Assembly: GCA_040414495.1 (NCBI GenBank)
Contig: JBEDUI010000249.1
Span: forward strand, 1-14,248
DNA from: DATAVB01 sp040414495
GTDB taxonomy: Bacteria > Actinomycetota > Actinomycetes > Mycobacteriales > QHCD01
Direction of reading: 5' to 3'
DNA length: 14,248 bases
Shown here: positions 12,420 to 14,248 of the stretch, piece by piece
Layout of the letters: every line of letters starts with the position of its first letter
How positions within the stretch are numbered: the first letter of the stretch is position 1
Translations under genes and position numbers: made by a program
The notes under the pieces: generated by a model
What the model saw: only the letters and a program-made list of their open reading frames with translations
What the model was told of the DNA's origin: nothing
The model's database searches: none

Positions 12420-13046
12420 GTGCGTAGTTTGGGCTGGTCAGTGGCGGCTGTATTAGTGGGCTGTCTGTTGGTGTCGGGGTGCAATTCTGGCGGGCCGGAC
12501 CAGGCGTCGACGTCGCTGCCACCGGACTCATCCTCGAGCACACCGGCCTCGGCCGCTGGCCCGACCACGCCCTCGTCGCCGGTGTCGCCAGCACCCAGCG
12601 CGACCCCGACGCAATCCCCGCCAGCCAAGCCAGCCGTGCCTGCAGCCAACAAGCACGACACGCCCGCCGGCGCCCAGGCGACCGCCGTCTACTGGATCGA
12701 GGCGCTGGGGTACGCCTTCGCGACCGGCGACACAAAACCAATGCGGGCCATCTCATTTTCCAATTGCAAGACGTGCGTGAATTTTGCGGATCCGATCGAT
12801 GAGATCGTCCGGCAGGGTGGGTCGATTACCGCGGTGCATCCATTTAGACCCGAAGCGTCGTCGATCGTACGAGCGTCCGAGGCCAACGCATCGATCGCAG
12901 TTAGGTACCTAACCGGGCAGAGTCATGTTCACATTCCGCGCAAAGTCGATAGGACTGGCCATACTCCGGTCGAGGTTCGGGCCAAGGTGGCCCTGACCTG
13001 GGCTTCCCGTGGGTGGAAGGTAAACGAGTTGTACTTAGAGAACTGA
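12420..13046 (+). CDS. DUF6318-type lipoprotein, copy 1
   Basis: A 208-residue exported lipoprotein. The signal peptide runs to a lipobox LVSGC (acylated Cys21). Residues 22-80 are a low-complexity Ser/Thr/Pro linker, and residues 82-208 form the folded domain: AQATAVYWIEALGYAFATGD, a CxxC-type pair (NCKTC, Cys114/Cys117), and a beta-rich C-terminal half ending GWKVNELYLEN. This matches the DUF6318 layout found in actinomycete lipoproteins of unknown function; the fold resembles NTF2-like/limonene-epoxide-hydrolase-like domains, though I infer this only from the pattern. It should be anchored on the outer face of the membrane. It is paralogous to the gene at 13256, equal in length and alignable without gaps. 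The GTG start is fixed by TACTGT at -12 to -7. Confidence 0.88.
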   Translation: MRSLGWSVAAVLVGCLLVSGCNSGGPDQASTSLPPDSSSSTPASAAGPTTPSSPVSPAPSATPTQSPPAKPAVPAANKHDTPAGAQATAVYWIEALGYAFATGDTKPMRAISFSNCKTCVNFADPIDEIVRQGGSITAVHPFRPEASSIVRASEANASIAVRYLTGQSHVHIPRKVDRTGHTPVEVRAKVALTWASRGWKVNELYLEN

Positions 13047-13108
13047 GTCCAATAGGCCGTGGCATGGCATTGAATCTTTGTCAGGTGCTTTTCGTTACCT
13101 CAGCCCAC

Positions 13109-13128
13109 CGGCCGCTACGAGGCGGCCG
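13109..13128 (+). terminator. GC-rich hairpin after lipoprotein copy 1
   Basis: CGGCCGC (13109-13115) and GCGGCCG (13122-13128) form a perfect 7-bp stem with a 6-base loop, about 60 bases after the stop at 13046. Only TTGT follows rather than a T-run, as is common for actinobacterial terminators. Confidence 0.45.
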
Positions 13129-13191
13129 TTGTACCGCGCACAGAGCACGTACCGCGAAAACATCGCCGGAATGCCAGCATTATTCCCGCGC

Positions 13192-13206
13192 CGAGTTATC
13201 CACAGC
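13192..13206 (+). repeat. 15-nt block with a perfect DnaA box, copy 2
   Basis: This is identical to 12366-12380. The box TTATCCACA (13196-13204) starts 60 bases before the ATG of copy 2, ten bases further away than in copy 1. Confidence 0.6.
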
Positions 13207-13218
13207 CGCTTACAAACC

Positions 13219-13236
13219 GTGCCAGTCTGGTGGCAC
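13219..13236. promoter_or_regulatory. Inverted repeat in the promoter of lipoprotein copy 2
   Basis: GTGCCA-N6-TGGCAC is a perfect 6-bp inverted repeat (18 bp in all) over the expected -35 region of copy 2. Copy 1 has no equivalent. It could be an operator giving the two paralogues different control. Confidence 0.4.
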
Positions 13237-13243
13237 TTCGCGG

Positions 13244-13249
13244 TAGTGT
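13244..13249 (+). promoter_or_regulatory. -10 element of lipoprotein copy 2
   Basis: TAGTGT lies at -12 to -7 from the ATG at 13256, matching the arrangement at copy 1. Confidence 0.5.
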
Positions 13250-13255
13250 GGCCGT

Positions 13256-13882
13256 ATGCGTAGTTTGGGCAGGTCAGCGGCGGCTGTCGTAGTGGGTTGC
13301 CTGTTGGTGTCGGGGTGTAGTTCAGGCGAGCCGGACCAGGCGTCGACGTCCCTGCCCCCGGAGTCCTCGTCGAGCACACCGGCGACGACGGTTGTCCCGA
13401 CGACGTCCTCGTCAACCCCATCGCCAAGCCCCACCGTCACACCAACCAGTGCTAAGCCCACAAAGCCAACGTTGCCCGCAGCCAATAGACAAGACACCAC
13501 TGCTGGCGCCCGAGCAACCGCCGTCTATTGGCTCAAGACCCTCGGTTACGCCTTCGATTCCGGCGACACAAAACCAATGCGAGCTATTTCTTTTCCTGAT
13601 TGCCAAGCGTGTGCAAATTACGGCGACGCTATTGATGATGTGATTCGGATGGGCGGGAAAATTACAACACTGCACAAGTTTAGACCGCTCACGTCGACTG
13701 TGATACACGCGTCGAGATCGACCGCGTCAGTTGCTGTCAGCTACCTCACTGGCCAGAGCCGGGTCCACTACCCACATAAAAAGGACCAGACCAGCGACCG
13801 CTCGGTCAAGCTGCGCTCGAAGATGGTTCTCACGTGGACGTCGCACGGATGGAAAGTCAATGACTTGTACACTACAGACTGA
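13256..13882 (+). CDS. DUF6318-type lipoprotein, copy 2
   Basis: A 208-residue paralogue of the gene at 12420 with the same parts: signal peptide and lipobox LVSGC (Cys21), Ser/Thr/Pro linker (22-80), then the DUF6318-like domain with ARATAVYWLKTLGYAFDSGD, the Cys pair DCQAC (Cys114/Cys117) and GWKVNDLY near the end. The first ~130 bases are about 87% identical to copy 1 by hand count, while the folded domain is only about 60% identical in protein. The C-terminal half is more basic (HKKDQTSDRSVKLRSK) than in copy 1. The start is ATG where copy 1 has GTG, and is leaderless by the TAGTGT position. A Cys-rich secreted gene follows 12 bp after the stop and is probably co-transcribed. Confidence 0.88.
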   Translation: MRSLGRSAAAVVVGCLLVSGCSSGEPDQASTSLPPESSSSTPATTVVPTTSSSTPSPSPTVTPTSAKPTKPTLPAANRQDTTAGARATAVYWLKTLGYAFDSGDTKPMRAISFPDCQACANYGDAIDDVIRMGGKITTLHKFRPLTSTVIHASRSTASVAVSYLTGQSRVHYPHKKDQTSDRSVKLRSKMVLTWTSHGWKVNDLYTTD

Positions 13883-13894
13883 GAGACGGCAATC

Positions 13895-14248
13895 ATGGCC
13901 CGTCGCTCGTTGACGCTCTGCCTCTGTGTATGCGCGCTAGTCGCCGGCCTCGGCGACAGAGTAGGCGCGCAGCAACCCAAGTCAACGCCTCATAGCTTGG
14001 GATGCTTTTACCTACGCCACGACCAGACGGAATGCCAGAACAAACAAAAGCAAGAGAAATCGGGGCGGGGTGAAAACAAGCGGACGGCGCCGATTGACTG
14101 GGAAAAGCTGAGCCGCCAGAACCCACGAGAATACGAACGATTACTGGAACTCCAACACAACTGCCAGAACCTTCGCCGCGGCGGCCGCCGCGACGCACAA
14201 AAATACCGCCGCTACTGCGGAACCCAACAGCAACAACAAAACCTCGAC
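13895..14248 (+). CDS. Cys/Gln-rich secreted hypothetical protein, 3'-truncated by the window edge
   Basis: ATG at 13895 opens a frame that stays open for 118 codons to the end of the window. The protein starts MARRSLTLCLCVCALVAGLG, a signal peptide with probable cleavage near VGAQQ. The mature part is hydrophilic, Lys/Arg/Gln-rich, with cysteines in CFYLRHDQTEC, HNC and RRYC, ending in a Gln run (TQQQQQNLD) where the window stops. GAGAG about eight bases upstream, overlapping the preceding lipoprotein stop region, can serve as a Shine-Dalgarno. The 12-bp spacing suggests an operon with lipoprotein copy 2. I do not recognise the family. The disulfide-capable, basic, exported character could suit a surface or secreted effector, but no function is shown. 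Confidence 0.7.
   Translation, partial: MARRSLTLCLCVCALVAGLGDRVGAQQPKSTPHSLGCFYLRHDQTECQNKQKQEKSGRGENKRTAPIDWEKLSRQNPREYERLLELQHNCQNLRRGGRRDAQKYRRYCGTQQQQQNLD

Noticed and set aside
12370..13204. Chromosomal replication origin suggested by two perfect DnaA boxes
   Set aside because: Only two boxes, 826 bp apart and both in front of duplicated genes; no box cluster, AT-rich unwinding region, dnaA or dnaN. Duplication explains their repetition.
1..14248. CRISPR array, tRNA/rRNA genes, insertion sequence or integrase
   Set aside because: I read for regularly spaced repeats, tRNA-like cloverleaf ends, transposase motifs and terminal inverted repeats and found none. The only sizeable repeat is the lipoprotein duplication.

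Overview
The window looks like chromosomal accessory DNA from a moderately GC-rich actinomycete (about 60% GC by eye). The evidence is a class F sortase with a short secreted partner, two DUF6318-type lipoproteins, an LCM/TIGR00027-type methyltransferase, a paired ClpP operon beside a small XRE regulator, GTG/TTG starts, and many apparently leaderless genes. I cannot name the genus. I see no rRNA, tRNA, CRISPR array, transposase or integrase.

Layout, left to right. At 1-623 is the 3' part of an unknown gene. A SAM methyltransferase (minus) is divergent from a FUSC-type membrane protein (plus), with a tryptophan-rich coding remnant between them. A P-loop nucleoside-kinase-like protein (minus) follows. 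At 3745-4978 is a minus-strand operon of a secreted, membrane-anchored Ig-like protein and a class F sortase. At 5288-6926 are two minus-strand kinase-fold genes: a streptomycin 6-kinase-like APH(6) protein, preceded by a smaller kinase-like protein with degenerate catalytic residues. At 7008-8364 is a minus-strand operon of a 58-residue ribbon-helix-helix (RHH) regulator, a VOC protein and an LCM-family methyltransferase. It is headed by a perfect 18-bp palindrome on its own promoter and is divergent from an AlkB-like 2OG-Fe(II) oxygenase. A GNAT acetyltransferase meets the oxygenase tail to tail.

At 9840-11380 is a clpP-clpP operon (plus) converging on an XRE regulator (minus). It resembles the Streptomyces clpP3-clpP4/popR module. 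The first subunit has a full Ser-His-Asp triad. The second has Ala where the nucleophilic Ser belongs and Ser one residue later. The regulator ends in -LAA, and a TTCTGC...GCAG operator-like inverted repeat lies upstream of the operon. A HIT protein follows, then the wreckage of a sugar-kinase/short-chain dehydrogenase operon (11930-12370). The right end has two tandem DUF6318-type lipoprotein paralogues, each preceded by the same 15-nt block with a perfect DnaA-box sequence, and a truncated Cys/Gln-rich secreted protein.

A window-wide pattern is a TANNNT hexamer at exactly -12 to -7 from the start codon of eight genes, with near matches at two more. This fits leaderless transcripts whose first base is the start codon. 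It decides several starts (APH at 6187, HIT at 11847, RHH at 8364). Much of the window is small detoxification, resistance or regulatory genes, each with its own promoter. The best candidates for unusual biology are the Ser-shifted ClpP pair with its regulator and the RHH operon with its promoter palindrome.
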